Shown: positions 51,555 to 61,736, counted from the first letter of the stretch. The stretch is DNA of 64,000 bases from Streptomyces sp. HmicA12 (GCF_000373565.1 NZ_KB891851.1:1-64000); one strand, 5' to 3'. Notes: generated from the sequence alone by a model not told the origin. Made by a program: numbers and translations.

Positions 51555-52142
51555 ATGTCCCGAACCACGCTGCGCGAGCTCAACGGCTTCGACCAGACGC
51601 CCGCGAAGCTGGCCGACTCGACGCTGATCCTGATCGACTTCCAGAACACCTACACCCGGGGCGTCATGGAACTCGACGGCTGGGAGAAGTCCCTCGACGC
51701 CGCCGCGCAGCTGCTGGCCCGGGCCCGCGAGGCAGGCACCAAGGTCGTGCACGTCATCAACGACGGCGGCGAGGGCACCCCGTACGACATCCGGGCGGAG
51801 ATCGGGCAGATCCATCCGAAGGTCGCGCCCGTCGACGGCGAGCCGGTCGTCGTGAAGCAGGCCCCCAACGCGTTCGTCGGCACCGACCTCGACACGCACC
51901 TCAAGGAGGGCCAGGACGTCGTCATCGCGGGCTGGATGACCCACATGTGCGTGGCGTTCACCGCCCAGGGCGCGTTCCTGAACGGCAACCGCCCCACCGT
52001 CGTCGCCGAGGCCACCGCGACCCGCTCGCTCCCGGTCGCCGGCACCGACCTCGACGCCTGCCAGGTGCACTACAGCGCCCTCGCCACCATCGCCGACCTG
52101 TACGGGGTCGTGGTTCCGACGCAGAAGGAGATCGTTCGATGA
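51555..52142 (+). CDS. Isochorismatase-family cysteine hydrolase (cytoplasmic)
   Basis: A 195-residue isochorismatase-fold hydrolase with the complete cysteine-hydrolase triad: D28 in LILIDFQNTY, K101 in VVVKQAPNAF and C132 in GWMTHMCVAF. These enzymes hydrolyse amides, carbamates or related C-N bonds (nicotinamidase-like, N-carbamoyl and biuret types). There is no signal peptide. The stop overlaps the start of a paralogue by 4 bp; the paralogue is a lipoprotein, so the same reaction may occur on both sides of the membrane. Regulation by the divergent GlxA-type protein is likely. Confidence 0.92.
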   Translation: MSRTTLRELNGFDQTPAKLADSTLILIDFQNTYTRGVMELDGWEKSLDAAAQLLARAREAGTKVVHVINDGGEGTPYDIRAEIGQIHPKVAPVDGEPVVVKQAPNAFVGTDLDTHLKEGQDVVIAGWMTHMCVAFTAQGAFLNGNRPTVVAEATATRSLPVAGTDLDACQVHYSALATIADLYGVVVPTQKEIVR

Positions 52143-52879
52143 AGCTGTTCCGTTCGGCCGCCGCGCTGGGCGCCGCCGCCGTGCTCGCGGCCACCCTGAC
52201 GGCGTGCGGGGGAGACTCGCAGGCCGCCACCCGCACCGACAGCCGTGACCAGCGCGCCGAGAAGAGCCAGGAGAGGGGGCACGAGAAGAACTACGCGAAG
52301 GACACGACGACGCTGCGCCGGCTGATGAAGCTGGACGAGACCCCGGCGAAGCTGTCCGACGCCACGCTGGTCCTCGTCGACTACCAGAACGTCTACACCG
52401 ACGGCACGATGGAGCTCACCGGCTGGCGCGAGGCCGTCAAGAACACCAAGACCCTCCTGGAGCGGGCCCGCAAGGCGCACACGCCGGTCATCCACATCGT
52501 GGAGAAGGGCTACGACCTCACGTCGAAGGCGGGCCAGATCATCCCGGCGCTCAAGCCGGTCAAGGGCGAGACCGTCGTCGAGAAGGCCGTCCCCAACGGC
52601 TTCCACGACACGAACCTCGACGCGGAGCTCAAGAAGACCGGCCGCGAGAACGTCATCATCGCCGGCTTCATGACCCACATGTGCACCCTGTTCACCACCG
52701 AGGGCGCCGTCTACAACGGCTACCACCCGACCGTGATCGGCGACGCCTCCGCGACCCGCCCGCTCCCGGTCAACGGCAACCCGCGGGGCATCCCGGCCCA
52801 GCAGGTGCACGAGGCCGCGCTCGCCACGATCCAGGACCGCTTCGGCGTCGTGGTGCCCAAGCAGCGCGACCTCAAGTAG
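52139..52879 (+). CDS. Isochorismatase-family hydrolase, lipoprotein form
   Basis: A 246-residue paralogue of the preceding protein carrying a lipoprotein signal (hydrophobic stretch 8-19, lipobox LTAC with C23) and a charged linker to about residue 55. The enzyme domain starts LDETPAKLSDATLVLVDYQNVYTDG and keeps the triad D81, K149 and C182 in GFMTHMCTLF. Export of this normally cytoplasmic fold to the outer membrane face is unusual. The two domains align from end to end (shared TPAKL-D-TL, GWMTHMC/GFMTHMC, ATRSLPV/ATRPLPV), which points to a tandem duplication followed by acquisition of a signal. Confidence 0.9.
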   Translation: MKLFRSAAALGAAAVLAATLTACGGDSQAATRTDSRDQRAEKSQERGHEKNYAKDTTTLRRLMKLDETPAKLSDATLVLVDYQNVYTDGTMELTGWREAVKNTKTLLERARKAHTPVIHIVEKGYDLTSKAGQIIPALKPVKGETVVEKAVPNGFHDTNLDAELKKTGRENVIIAGFMTHMCTLFTTEGAVYNGYHPTVIGDASATRPLPVNGNPRGIPAQQVHEAALATIQDRFGVVVPKQRDLK

Positions 52880-52901
52880 CGCCCACCCGAACACACTTCG
52901 G

Positions 52902-52929
52902 CAGGGAAAGGGCCCACGCCCTTTCCCTG
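52902..52929 (+). terminator. Terminator after the isochorismatase pair
   Basis: A perfect 11-bp inverted repeat (CAGGGAAAGGG with its complement) around CCCACG, 22 bases after the stop, followed by a pyrimidine-rich tail. Confidence 0.85.
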
Positions 52930-52976
52930 TCTCCCCCCAATCCCCCCATCGATCCCCCCAGTTGAAGGTTCCCCCC

Positions 52977-53063
52977 ATGACCGAGATCCCCCCGATGACC
53001 AGCAGACAGCTCTCGAAATCCCCATGGAGAAAACGAAGATGGCTACGCGCAGAGGTTTTATAG
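52977..53063 (+). other. Short frame overlapping the start of the Tat-exported protein gene
   Basis: A 28-codon frame with GAAGG 8 bases before its ATG overlaps the first 40 bases of the next gene in another frame. The next gene has no visible ribosome site. Its product (MTEIPPMTSRQLSKSPWRK and on) would make a plausible positively charged n-region of a Tat signal if joined to the following frame near 53033. It may be a coupling peptide, or evidence of a one-base frameshift. Confidence 0.35.
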
Positions 53064-54172
53064 GTGGCGCCACCGGTGTCGGTACCGCGGCCCTGCTCGG
53101 CTACTCGGCGACCCCGAGTGCCGCGGACACCTCGACGGCGGACACCGTGACCGCCGCGGCGGTCACCCAGACGCAGGCGCGGGAGTCCATGTTCGCCGTG
53201 AACGCGGGCATGCGCGCCAACTACGCGACGCTCAAAGCAGAGTTGATCAAGCATCTCGCCCCGGTGGTCGTCGTCCAGAACGACGCCAAGGGCGGCCGGT
53301 TCACGCTCGTGACCAAGGACGGACAGGAGTCCGTCAACCCCGTCGCGCAGACCTTCGAGCTGGCGAAGTCCATCGCCCACACCCCGCTCGGCGTCTTCTC
53401 GGTGATCGCCTCGTATCTCGCGGACAAGATCCCGAACCTGCCGAACGCCGACCGCATCGACCCGCACGACCTGATGATGGTCGCCTACAACGACGACACG
53501 TCCACCGCGTGGATCGAGCCCCTGAAGGCCTACGCCGGCAAGCTCTCCACGGCCCGCCAGAACCTGCCCGCCGCCGGACTGCCCGCCGCGCTGCAGACGT
53601 CCTGCGCCACGATCCTCGACGGCGCCCTCGCGTTCATCAAGACCTCCGTCGCCGCCCAGCACTTCGACATGGCGTCCTTCGAGGAGTTCTCCGGCAGCGT
53701 CTACCCGGCCATCCGCGTCAACATGGAGCACGCCTCGCAGGCCCAGATCAAGGGCGTGCAGGACATCATGAAGACCTGGCGCGGCAAGGTCGGCGAGGCG
53801 GCGTGGGCCGATCTGTACTGCGTGGTGATCTCGCAGTGGACCACCAGCGTGCTCAACCAGAACACCATCATCATCAAGGACTGCATGAACGCGGCGAAGG
53901 TCGCCACCCACCTGATCGACCTGCCCGGCCTGGAGCCGCCGGCGGACCCGATCTTCACCGCGCTCGACAACCTCGCCCGCATCGTGCAGGACAACATCGC
54001 CGCGGAGATGGTGTTCCCGAAGGACACGGTGGTCGCCGACGCGCTCAAGGGCCAGCAGGACCTGCTCTCCGACGAGATCCTCAACCAGCTCGGCAGCACC
54101 AACGTGACGGCGCAGGCCGCGCCGCAGTACAACACGGTCGCCACCCCGGGGGTGTGCCCGGTCAGGAAGTAG
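53024..54172 (+). CDS. Tat-exported protein of unknown function
   Basis: A 382-residue protein beginning with a twin-arginine signal (ATRRGFIGGATG, arginines 9 and 10, then a hydrophobic stretch to about residue 32). The mature part is largely alpha-helical, with cysteines in LQTSCATIL, DLYCVVISQW, IIIKDCMNAA and a final PGVCPVRK that could form disulfides. I do not recognise the family. It lacks a clear ribosome site at 53024 or at the in-frame ATG at 53039, and the upstream overlapping frame may be relevant. It is flanked by two terminators, so it is monocistronic. Confidence 0.75.
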   Translation: MEKTKMATRRGFIGGATGVGTAALLGYSATPSAADTSTADTVTAAAVTQTQARESMFAVNAGMRANYATLKAELIKHLAPVVVVQNDAKGGRFTLVTKDGQESVNPVAQTFELAKSIAHTPLGVFSVIASYLADKIPNLPNADRIDPHDLMMVAYNDDTSTAWIEPLKAYAGKLSTARQNLPAAGLPAALQTSCATILDGALAFIKTSVAAQHFDMASFEEFSGSVYPAIRVNMEHASQAQIKGVQDIMKTWRGKVGEAAWADLYCVVISQWTTSVLNQNTIIIKDCMNAAKVATHLIDLPGLEPPADPIFTALDNLARIVQDNIAAEMVFPKDTVVADALKGQQDLLSDEILNQLGSTNVTAQAAPQYNTVATPGVCPVRK

Positions 54173-54182
54173 CCGCACACGC

Positions 54183-54218
54183 GGCGGCCCCTCCCGGAAC
54201 ACTCCGGAAGGGGCCGCC
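54183..54218. terminator. Bidirectional terminator
   Basis: GGCGGCCCCT (54183-54192) pairs with AGGGGCCGCC (54209-54218), with a further internal CCGG stem. It serves the convergent Tat-protein and XRE-MurA genes. Confidence 0.85.
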
Positions 54219-54237
54219 ACGGCGCATCGGATCGGGC

Positions 54238-55767
54238 CTAGATGTCGCGGAACGTCTCGATCTGCGCGCCCACGGAGTTCAGCCGCTCCGCCAGCTCCTC
54301 GTAACCGCGGTTGATGACATACACGTTGCGCAGCACCGAGGTGCCCTCGGCCGCCATCATCGCGAGCAGCACGACCACGGCCGGGCGCAGCGCGGGCGGG
54401 CACATCATCTCGGCGGCCCGCCAGCGCGTCGGTCCCTCGACCAGCACCCGGTGCGGGTCCAGGAGTTGGAGGCGTCCACCGAGACGGTTCAGGTCCGTCA
54501 GGTAGATGGCGCGGTTGTCGTAGACCCAGTCGTGGATGAGGGTCTTGCCCTGCGCCGACGCGGCGATCGCCGCGAAGAACGGGACGTTGTCGATGTTCAG
54601 ACCCGGGAACGGCATCGGGTGGATCTTGTCGATCGGCGCCTCCAGTTTGGAGGGCCGCACGGTCAGGTCCACCAGGCGCGTGCGCCCGTTGTCCGCGACG
54701 TACTCCGCCGAGCGGTCGTGGTCGAGGCCCATTTCCTCCAGGACCGCGAGCTCGATCTCCAGGAACTCGATCGGCACCCGCTTGACCGTGAGTTCGGACT
54801 CCGTGACCACCGCGGCGGCCAGCAGGCTCATCGCCTCGACCGGGTCCTCGGACGGCGAGTAGTCCACGTTCACGTCGATGCGCGGCACACCGTGCACGGT
54901 CAGCGTCGTCGTGCCGATGCCCTCGACCCGCACGCCCAGCGCCTCCAGGAAGAAGCACAGGTCCTGGACCATGTAGTTGGAGGACGCGTTGCGGATGATC
55001 GTCGTGCCGTCGTGCCGGGCCGCTGCCAGCAACGCGTTCTCGGTCACCGTGTCGCCGCGCTCGGTCAGCACGATCGGCCGGTCCGGCGAGACGTCGTGCT
55101 CGACCTGCGCGTGGTACAGCCCCTCGGTCGCCGCGATGTCCAGGCCGAACCGGCGCAGCGCGATCATGTGCGGCTCGATCGTGCGGGTGCCCAGGTCGCA
55201 ACCGCCCGCGTACGGCAGCTTGAAGCGGTCCATGCGGTGCAGCAGCGGACCGAGGAACATGATGATCGACCGCGTACGGCGGGCCGCCTCCGCGTCGATC
55301 GCGCCCATGTCGAGCTCGGCGGGCGGCACGATCTCCAGGTCGACGCCGTCGTTGATCCAACGGGTGCGCACACCGATGGAGTTGAGGACTTCGAGGAGGC
55401 GGTAGACCTCCTCGATCCGGGCCACGCGGCGCAGCACCGTGCGCCCGTCGTTCAGCAGCGACGCGCACAGCAGCGCCACGCACGCGTTCTTGCTCGTCTT
55501 GACGTCGATCGAGCCCGAGAGCCGACGTCCGCCGACGACGCGCAGATGCATCGGTCCCGCGTACCCGAGGGACACGATTTCACTGTCGAGCGCCTCGCCG
55601 ATGCGGGCGATCATCTCAAGGCTGATGTTCTGGTTGCCGCGCTCGATCCGATTGACGGCGCTCTGGCTGGTGCCGAGCGCCTCGGCAAGCTGCGTCTGTG
55701 TCCAGCCCCGGTGCTGGCGGGCGTCGCGGATGAGCTTGCCGATGCGTACGAGGTAGTCGTCTGCCAT
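54238..55767 (-). CDS. XRE helix-turn-helix / MurA fusion (UDP-GlcNAc 1-carboxyvinyltransferase)
   Basis: A 509-residue fusion. Residues 1-68 are an XRE-type DNA-binding domain (IRDARQHRGWTQTQLAEALGTSQSAVNRIERG). Residues about 73-509 are a complete MurA/EPSP-synthase fold, which adds enolpyruvate from PEP to UDP-GlcNAc at the start of peptidoglycan synthesis. K93 in TSKNACVALL, catalytic-loop C190 in AGGCDLGTRTIEPH, the Asp in PFPGLNIDNVPFF and Arg in ALRPAVVVLLA are in place. It is probably a second MurA of the kind found next to acnA in streptomycetes. A palindrome directly upstream suggests autoregulation. Confidence 0.9.
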   Translation of the reverse strand: MADDYLVRIGKLIRDARQHRGWTQTQLAEALGTSQSAVNRIERGNQNISLEMIARIGEALDSEIVSLGYAGPMHLRVVGGRRLSGSIDVKTSKNACVALLCASLLNDGRTVLRRVARIEEVYRLLEVLNSIGVRTRWINDGVDLEIVPPAELDMGAIDAEAARRTRSIIMFLGPLLHRMDRFKLPYAGGCDLGTRTIEPHMIALRRFGLDIAATEGLYHAQVEHDVSPDRPIVLTERGDTVTENALLAAARHDGTTIIRNASSNYMVQDLCFFLEALGVRVEGIGTTTLTVHGVPRIDVNVDYSPSEDPVEAMSLLAAAVVTESELTVKRVPIEFLEIELAVLEEMGLDHDRSAEYVADNGRTRLVDLTVRPSKLEAPIDKIHPMPFPGLNIDNVPFFAAIAASAQGKTLIHDWVYDNRAIYLTDLNRLGGRLQLLDPHRVLVEGPTRWRAAEMMCPPALRPAVVVLLAMMAAEGTSVLRNVYVINRGYEELAERLNSVGAQIETFRDI

Positions 55768-55778
55768 AGCGGCAGGTT

Positions 55779-55794
55779 ATCTCAGATATGAGAT
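55779..55794. promoter_or_regulatory. Palindromic operator upstream of XRE-MurA
   Basis: ATCTCA-GATA-TGAGAT is a perfect inverted repeat 12 bases before the XRE-MurA start codon, in the expected -10 to ribosome-site zone. It has the size expected for an XRE dimer site. The outer half-sites ATCTC-N6-GAGAT recur at the same spacing upstream of acnA (58803-58818). Confidence 0.65.
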
Positions 55795-55831
55795 GACGCA
55801 TTTCCGGGGGGTCCGTCAGGGTGACGGAGCG

Positions 55832-56038
55832 TCAGTGACCCTTGCGGCGACTGGTCCGTGTGCGTCGCCAGCCGAAGGGGCCCGGCAGGTCCATGGAGGT
55901 CGTCCGGCGGCCCGTGCTGCTGTGCGTGTGCCGCGGCCCGTGCGAACCGCCGCCCGTCGTGATCGACCACGACTTGCGGTTGATGTTGAGACGCACCCCG
56001 GGAAGGATGCGGAAGCTCTTGCGGAAGGTGAGCGGCAT
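55832..56038 (-). CDS. DUF4236 domain small protein
   Basis: A 68-residue basic protein with the hallmark DUF4236 start (FRKSFRILPGVRLNINRKSWSIT, where the usual form is FRKSFKIAPGVRLNVSKKG), a glycine-rich turn and a hydrophilic tail. Function of this widespread domain is not established. The ATG lies 64 bases plus the palindrome upstream of XRE-MurA on the same strand, so the two may be cotranscribed, though the operator suggests a separate promoter for XRE-MurA. Confidence 0.8.
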   Translation of the reverse strand: MPLTFRKSFRILPGVRLNINRKSWSITTGGGSHGPRHTHSSTGRRTTSMDLPGPFGWRRTRTSRRKGH

Positions 56039-56123
56039 GTCGGCTCCCGTGGGTCGGCTGGGCCGGGACGGCTGGATCGTTCCGTGGTGCTCGGTGCCGT
56101 CCGAGTACCCGCCCGCGCCCCGA

Positions 56124-56879
56124 TCAGTCGACGGGGAACACGGCGCCCGGCGCCGCGTACGCCACCGGGCCAGCGAACCGCGAGGCGGCCCGCGTCACCG
56201 CGTCCCCCGGCTCGATCGCCCGCCCCACGTGCGTCACGATCAGCCGCCCCGCACCGGCCGCCGCGGCCGTCTCCCCGGCCTCCTCCGGCGAGTGGTGCAC
56301 CCCGTCCGCGGAGTCCCCGTCCGCCTCGCACAGCAGGGTCCCGCACCCGTCGGCCAGCTCGGTCAGGGCCGCGCAGGGCGCGCTGTCCCCGGAGTAGACG
56401 AGGGAGTTCCCGGCGTGTTCCACGCGCAGCGCGAACGCGGGCATCCCGTGCGCCACCTCACGCGCGCTCAGATCGAGGCCGCCGACCCGCGCGCCGTGCC
56501 CGTCCGACAGTTCCCGCACGTCGAAGGCGCGCTCGACCGGGCTGCGGCGGTCGCCGTGGGTGAGGAAGGCGGCGACACGGTCGGCGATGCCGGGCGGACC
56601 GTAGAGGGGGAGGGGCGCCTCGCGGTGTACGTCCGCGTACAGCAGCCCGTAATAGGCGGTGAGCAGATCCGCGGTGTGGTCGGCGTGCAGATGCGAGATC
56701 CAGACCGCGTCGAGCTCGTCGAGGCGCGCGTACCGCTGCAGCGCCCCGAGCGTTCCGCTCCCGGCGTCCACCCACACCCGGGCGCCGCCGCCGCTGACGA
56801 GATATCCCGAACACGGATTCCCGGCCGCCGGGTACGGGGTGGCACTGCCGAGCACGGTGAGGCGAAGGTCGCTGGCCAT
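56124..56879 (-). CDS. MBL-fold metallo-hydrolase
   Basis: A 251-residue metallo-beta-lactamase-fold enzyme of the RNase Z/arylsulfatase-like branch. The first metal motif is SHLHADHTAD near 62-71. Further ligands are probably H142 in EVAHGMPAF, D in VYSGDSAPC and H in LIVTHVGR. The N-terminal LTVLGSATPYPAAGNPCSGYLV is typical. There is no signal peptide, so the enzyme is cytoplasmic; RNA, cyclic nucleotides and lactones are all possible substrates. It stands apart from the following YbhB gene by 47 bases on the same strand. Confidence 0.9.
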   Translation of the reverse strand: MASDLRLTVLGSATPYPAAGNPCSGYLVSGGGARVWVDAGSGTLGALQRYARLDELDAVWISHLHADHTADLLTAYYGLLYADVHREAPLPLYGPPGIADRVAAFLTHGDRRSPVERAFDVRELSDGHGARVGGLDLSAREVAHGMPAFALRVEHAGNSLVYSGDSAPCAALTELADGCGTLLCEADGDSADGVHHSPEEAGETAAAAGAGRLIVTHVGRAIEPGDAVTRAASRFAGPVAYAAPGAVFPVD

Positions 56880-56926
56880 TGCGGGACGCTATCGGACCGG
56901 CGCCGTGGTGCTGGGGGAGGGGTGCC

Positions 56927-57499
56927 TCAGCGCTCGTAGGTGCCGGTCAGCCGGGCGCGGCCGAGGACGGGCGCGGTGATCGCGGACAGCAGGGCCCGGG
57001 GTCGCGCCCGGTCCACCTGGGTCGTCCCGACGGAGTCGTCCACGGGGGCCGCGAGGGCGAACAGCTGGAAGACGTAGCGGTGCGGCCCGTGGCCCTTGAT
57101 CGGCCCGGGACCGTGGTAGCCGCGGCCGATGCCGGCCCGGAGCACCCGCACCCCGGCGGCAGGCTGCCGGGCGTCGAGCGCGCCGGGCTCCAGCTCGGTG
57201 CACGCCGGGTCGAGCAGCGCGACGCAATGCACGGCGGGCTTGGGCGTCGGGACGTCGATGTCCTCCATGACCAGCAGGAGGTGCGCCGTTCCCGCGGGCG
57301 GAGCGGTCCAGGTCAGGTGCGGGGAGACGTTCTCGCCGCGGACGTTCTTCGCGGCGCTCCGGGCCGGCATGGGGGCGCCGTCGCCGAAGTCCCGGCTGGA
57401 CAGGGTCAGCGCCTCGGCGCCCTGCAACGTGGGCAGGTGCCACGCCATGTCGGCATCGCCCGACCTGCGGTTCTTCAGCAGTCGTCCGAGGAGCGTCAT
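56927..57499 (-). CDS. YbhB/YbcL-type (PEBP-family) protein
   Basis: A 190-residue phosphatidylethanolamine-binding-protein relative, the bacterial Raf-kinase-inhibitor-like family. Features: LTLSSRDFGDGAPMP, SPHLTWTAPPAGTAHLLLVMEDIDVPT, and the ligand-site signature GPGPIKGHGPHRYVFQLFAL. An N-terminal extension (1-30) is longer than in E. coli YbhB. It has no signal peptide. The start overlaps the stop of the isochorismatase-like gene by 4 bp, so the two are translated together, downstream of a MarR regulator. The ligand is unknown. Confidence 0.9.
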   Translation of the reverse strand: MTLLGRLLKNRRSGDADMAWHLPTLQGAEALTLSSRDFGDGAPMPARSAAKNVRGENVSPHLTWTAPPAGTAHLLLVMEDIDVPTPKPAVHCVALLDPACTELEPGALDARQPAAGVRVLRAGIGRGYHGPGPIKGHGPHRYVFQLFALAAPVDDSVGTTQVDRARPRALLSAITAPVLGRARLTGTYER

Positions 57500-58056
57500 C
57501 GGGTCGCCTCCATCATGTCGATGATCTCGGCGGTGGTGGCGGTCTCGCCGAGCTTGGGGAAGACGCGCCGCACGCTGTTCTCGTGGATCGCGGTGTCGGG
57601 GTCGTCCATCGCGTCGGTGGCCAGGACGACGTGGTAGCCGTGGTCGGAGGCCGATCGCGCGGTCGACTCGACGCCCGAGCCGGTCGAGACGCCGGTGAGC
57701 ACGACCTGGGTGACCCCGAGATCCCGCAGCAGGGTGTCGAGCCCGGTGTCGTGGAACGCGCTGCGCCGCCGCTTGCCGACCAGGTGGTCGCCCGGCTGGA
57801 CGTCGAGCTCGTCCACGAGGTCGGCGAAGCCGGCCGGCAGCGCCGTGCCGCGTCCGACGCGTGCGGTCTCGGTGCGTCCGGGCGGGGCCGCGGTCACGTT
57901 GACCAGGATCACGGGGAGTTCGTGCCGCCGGAACGCGGCGGCCAGCCGGGCCGACCGCTCCACGACGGGGGCGAAGGGGGAGCCGGTCGGGGCGATGCCC
58001 TTCTGCAGGTCGATCACGACAAGCGCGGGCATGGGATCGATGGCGGTCAGTGCCAT
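57496..58056 (-). CDS. Isochorismatase-family protein lacking the catalytic cysteine
   Basis: A 186-residue isochorismatase-fold protein. The Asp of the triad (LVVIDLQKGIAP) and the Lys (LVGKRRRSAFHDTGLD) are present, but the cysteine loop reads VLTGVSTGSGVESTARSA with no Cys, as in true isochorismatases and some non-thiol members. TCAGGAG precedes the ATG at 58056; a longer frame from 58095 is less likely. With the YbhB-like protein it forms a two-gene unit about 120 bases downstream of marR. The substrate cannot be named. Confidence 0.87.
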   Translation of the reverse strand: MALTAIDPMPALVVIDLQKGIAPTGSPFAPVVERSARLAAAFRRHELPVILVNVTAAPPGRTETARVGRGTALPAGFADLVDELDVQPGDHLVGKRRRSAFHDTGLDTLLRDLGVTQVVLTGVSTGSGVESTARSASDHGYHVVLATDAMDDPDTAIHENSVRRVFPKLGETATTAEIIDMMEATR

Positions 58057-58177
58057 GAAGGATCTCCTGAGGGTGCCGGCCGGTTCGCCGGGCACGGGTC
58101 GGTGGACGGGCGGCGGTGCGCCGACAGGTCCGGTGCGGGGTGCGCGTCCCGGCGTCGGTCGGGCCGGGACCCCGGTG

Positions 58178-58618
58178 TCAGATGCGCCGGGCGAGCCGCT
58201 CGATCAGCGGCGCGGCCGCCGCGAGCCGCTCCAGCTCCGCCGGGGTGAACGCGTCGGAGCTCAGCACCCCGGCGATGAGTTCGGCCCGGGCGTTGCGCTT
58301 GTCCCGCAGCGCCTGCCGGCCGTCCTCGGTCACCGTCAGCACCATGCGCCGGCCGTCGTCCGGGTCGGGGGTGCGCTCGACGAAGCCGCGGTCCCGCAGC
58401 ACGCCGAGCGTCGCGCCCATGGCCTGCGCCGTGATCTGCACCTCGCGGGCGAGCGCCGAGGACGTGGTGGGACCCAGCCGCTCCAGCTGGGACAGCGCGG
58501 TCCGCTGCGGCATGGTCAGTCCGCTGTCGACGGGCAGTTGCAGCGTGCGGCGCACCAGCGTGCTCACGCCTGCCAGCAGGGCGGCGGCCACCGCGTCGGG
58601 ATCCGGTTCTTCGGCCAT
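58178..58618 (-). CDS. MarR-family transcriptional regulator
   Basis: A 146-residue MarR-type winged-helix regulator. Dimerisation helices flank a DNA-binding core: LTMPQRTALSQLERLGPTTSSALAREVQITAQAMGATLGVLRDRGFVERTPDPDDGRRMVLTVTEDG, whose DDGRR wing is typical. Members usually respond to phenolic ligands or oxidation; only one Cys would be needed for the latter and none is present, so a small-molecule ligand is more likely. A strong palindrome sits between its start and acnA, and the isochorismatase/YbhB unit follows on the same strand. Confidence 0.92.
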   Translation of the reverse strand: MAEEPDPDAVAAALLAGVSTLVRRTLQLPVDSGLTMPQRTALSQLERLGPTTSSALAREVQITAQAMGATLGVLRDRGFVERTPDPDDGRRMVLTVTEDGRQALRDKRNARAELIAGVLSSDAFTPAELERLAAAAPLIERLARRI

Positions 58619-58619
58619 G

Positions 58620-58651
58620 TACTAAGCCTAGTTTATAAGCCTGCCTTAGTA
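58620..58651. promoter_or_regulatory. Operator candidate for the MarR regulator
   Basis: TACTAAG (58620-58626) and CTTAGTA (58645-58651) form a perfect 7-bp inverted repeat, with TAAGCCT repeated directly within it. The site begins 2 bases upstream of the marR start codon, so binding would repress marR itself. Confidence 0.6.
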
Positions 58652-58801
58652 AATCCTGAGGGGTCGCCGCCGCCAGCGCTGGTGCGCCTTCGCGCCTCGT
58701 ACGACGATGGATGCGGCGATGGATGGGTCGCGCGCGGGTACGCGCAGCGGCAGGTGCTGCCCGGCACCGCTTGATGGCACCGTCGGGTCATGTACTAGAG
58801 T

Positions 58802-58819
58802 TATCTCGACATCGAGATA
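58802..58819. promoter_or_regulatory. Palindrome upstream of acnA
   Basis: TATCTCGA-CA-TCGAGATA is a perfect 8-bp inverted repeat about 146 bases before the acnA start. Its ATCTC-N6-GAGAT frame is the same as in the XRE-MurA operator at 55779-55794. The binding protein is unproven. Confidence 0.6.
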
Positions 58820-58876
58820 TCTGCCGAGGCGCACCGCGGCCTCACGGCATCTCCGAGCCTGCTGGTAAGGGTTACC

Positions 58877-58895
58877 TAACTTAGCCTTACCTCAG
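58877..58895. promoter_or_regulatory. Iron-box-like site upstream of acnA
   Basis: The complement reads TGAGGTAAGGCTAAGTTAG. This agrees at roughly 14 of 19 positions, including the AGG-T-AGGCTAA core, with the DtxR/IdeR/DmdR iron-box form TTAGGTTAGGCTAACCTAA. It lies 70 bases before the start of an Fe-S enzyme gene, consistent with iron control. Confidence 0.5.
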
Positions 58896-58964
58896 CGGAT
58901 CGGCAACGTGGCGTGGCGGCAGGATGCGGTGGAACGCGCACATAAATGTATGAAGGAGACTGTC

Positions 58965-61679
<2,715 letters not shown>

Positions 61680-61698
61680 GCGGTACGGCAGAGCGGTT

Positions 61699-61734
61699 GA
61701 GGGCCGCATCCCCGGTGACGGGGGTGCGGCCCTC
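61699..61734. terminator. Bidirectional terminator after acnA
   Basis: GAGGGCCGCA (61699-61708) pairs with TGCGGCCCTC (61725-61734), extended by CCCC/GGGG with one bulge, 19 bases after the acnA stop and ending 2 bases before the convergent gene's stop codon. TCTCT follows. Confidence 0.88.
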
Positions 61735-61736
61735 TC

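Noticed and set aside
52070..55483. An 1137-codon minus-strand frame spanning several genes
   Set aside because: It crosses two terminators and lies opposite or out of frame with isochorismatase, Tat-protein and MurA genes; no domain is seen.
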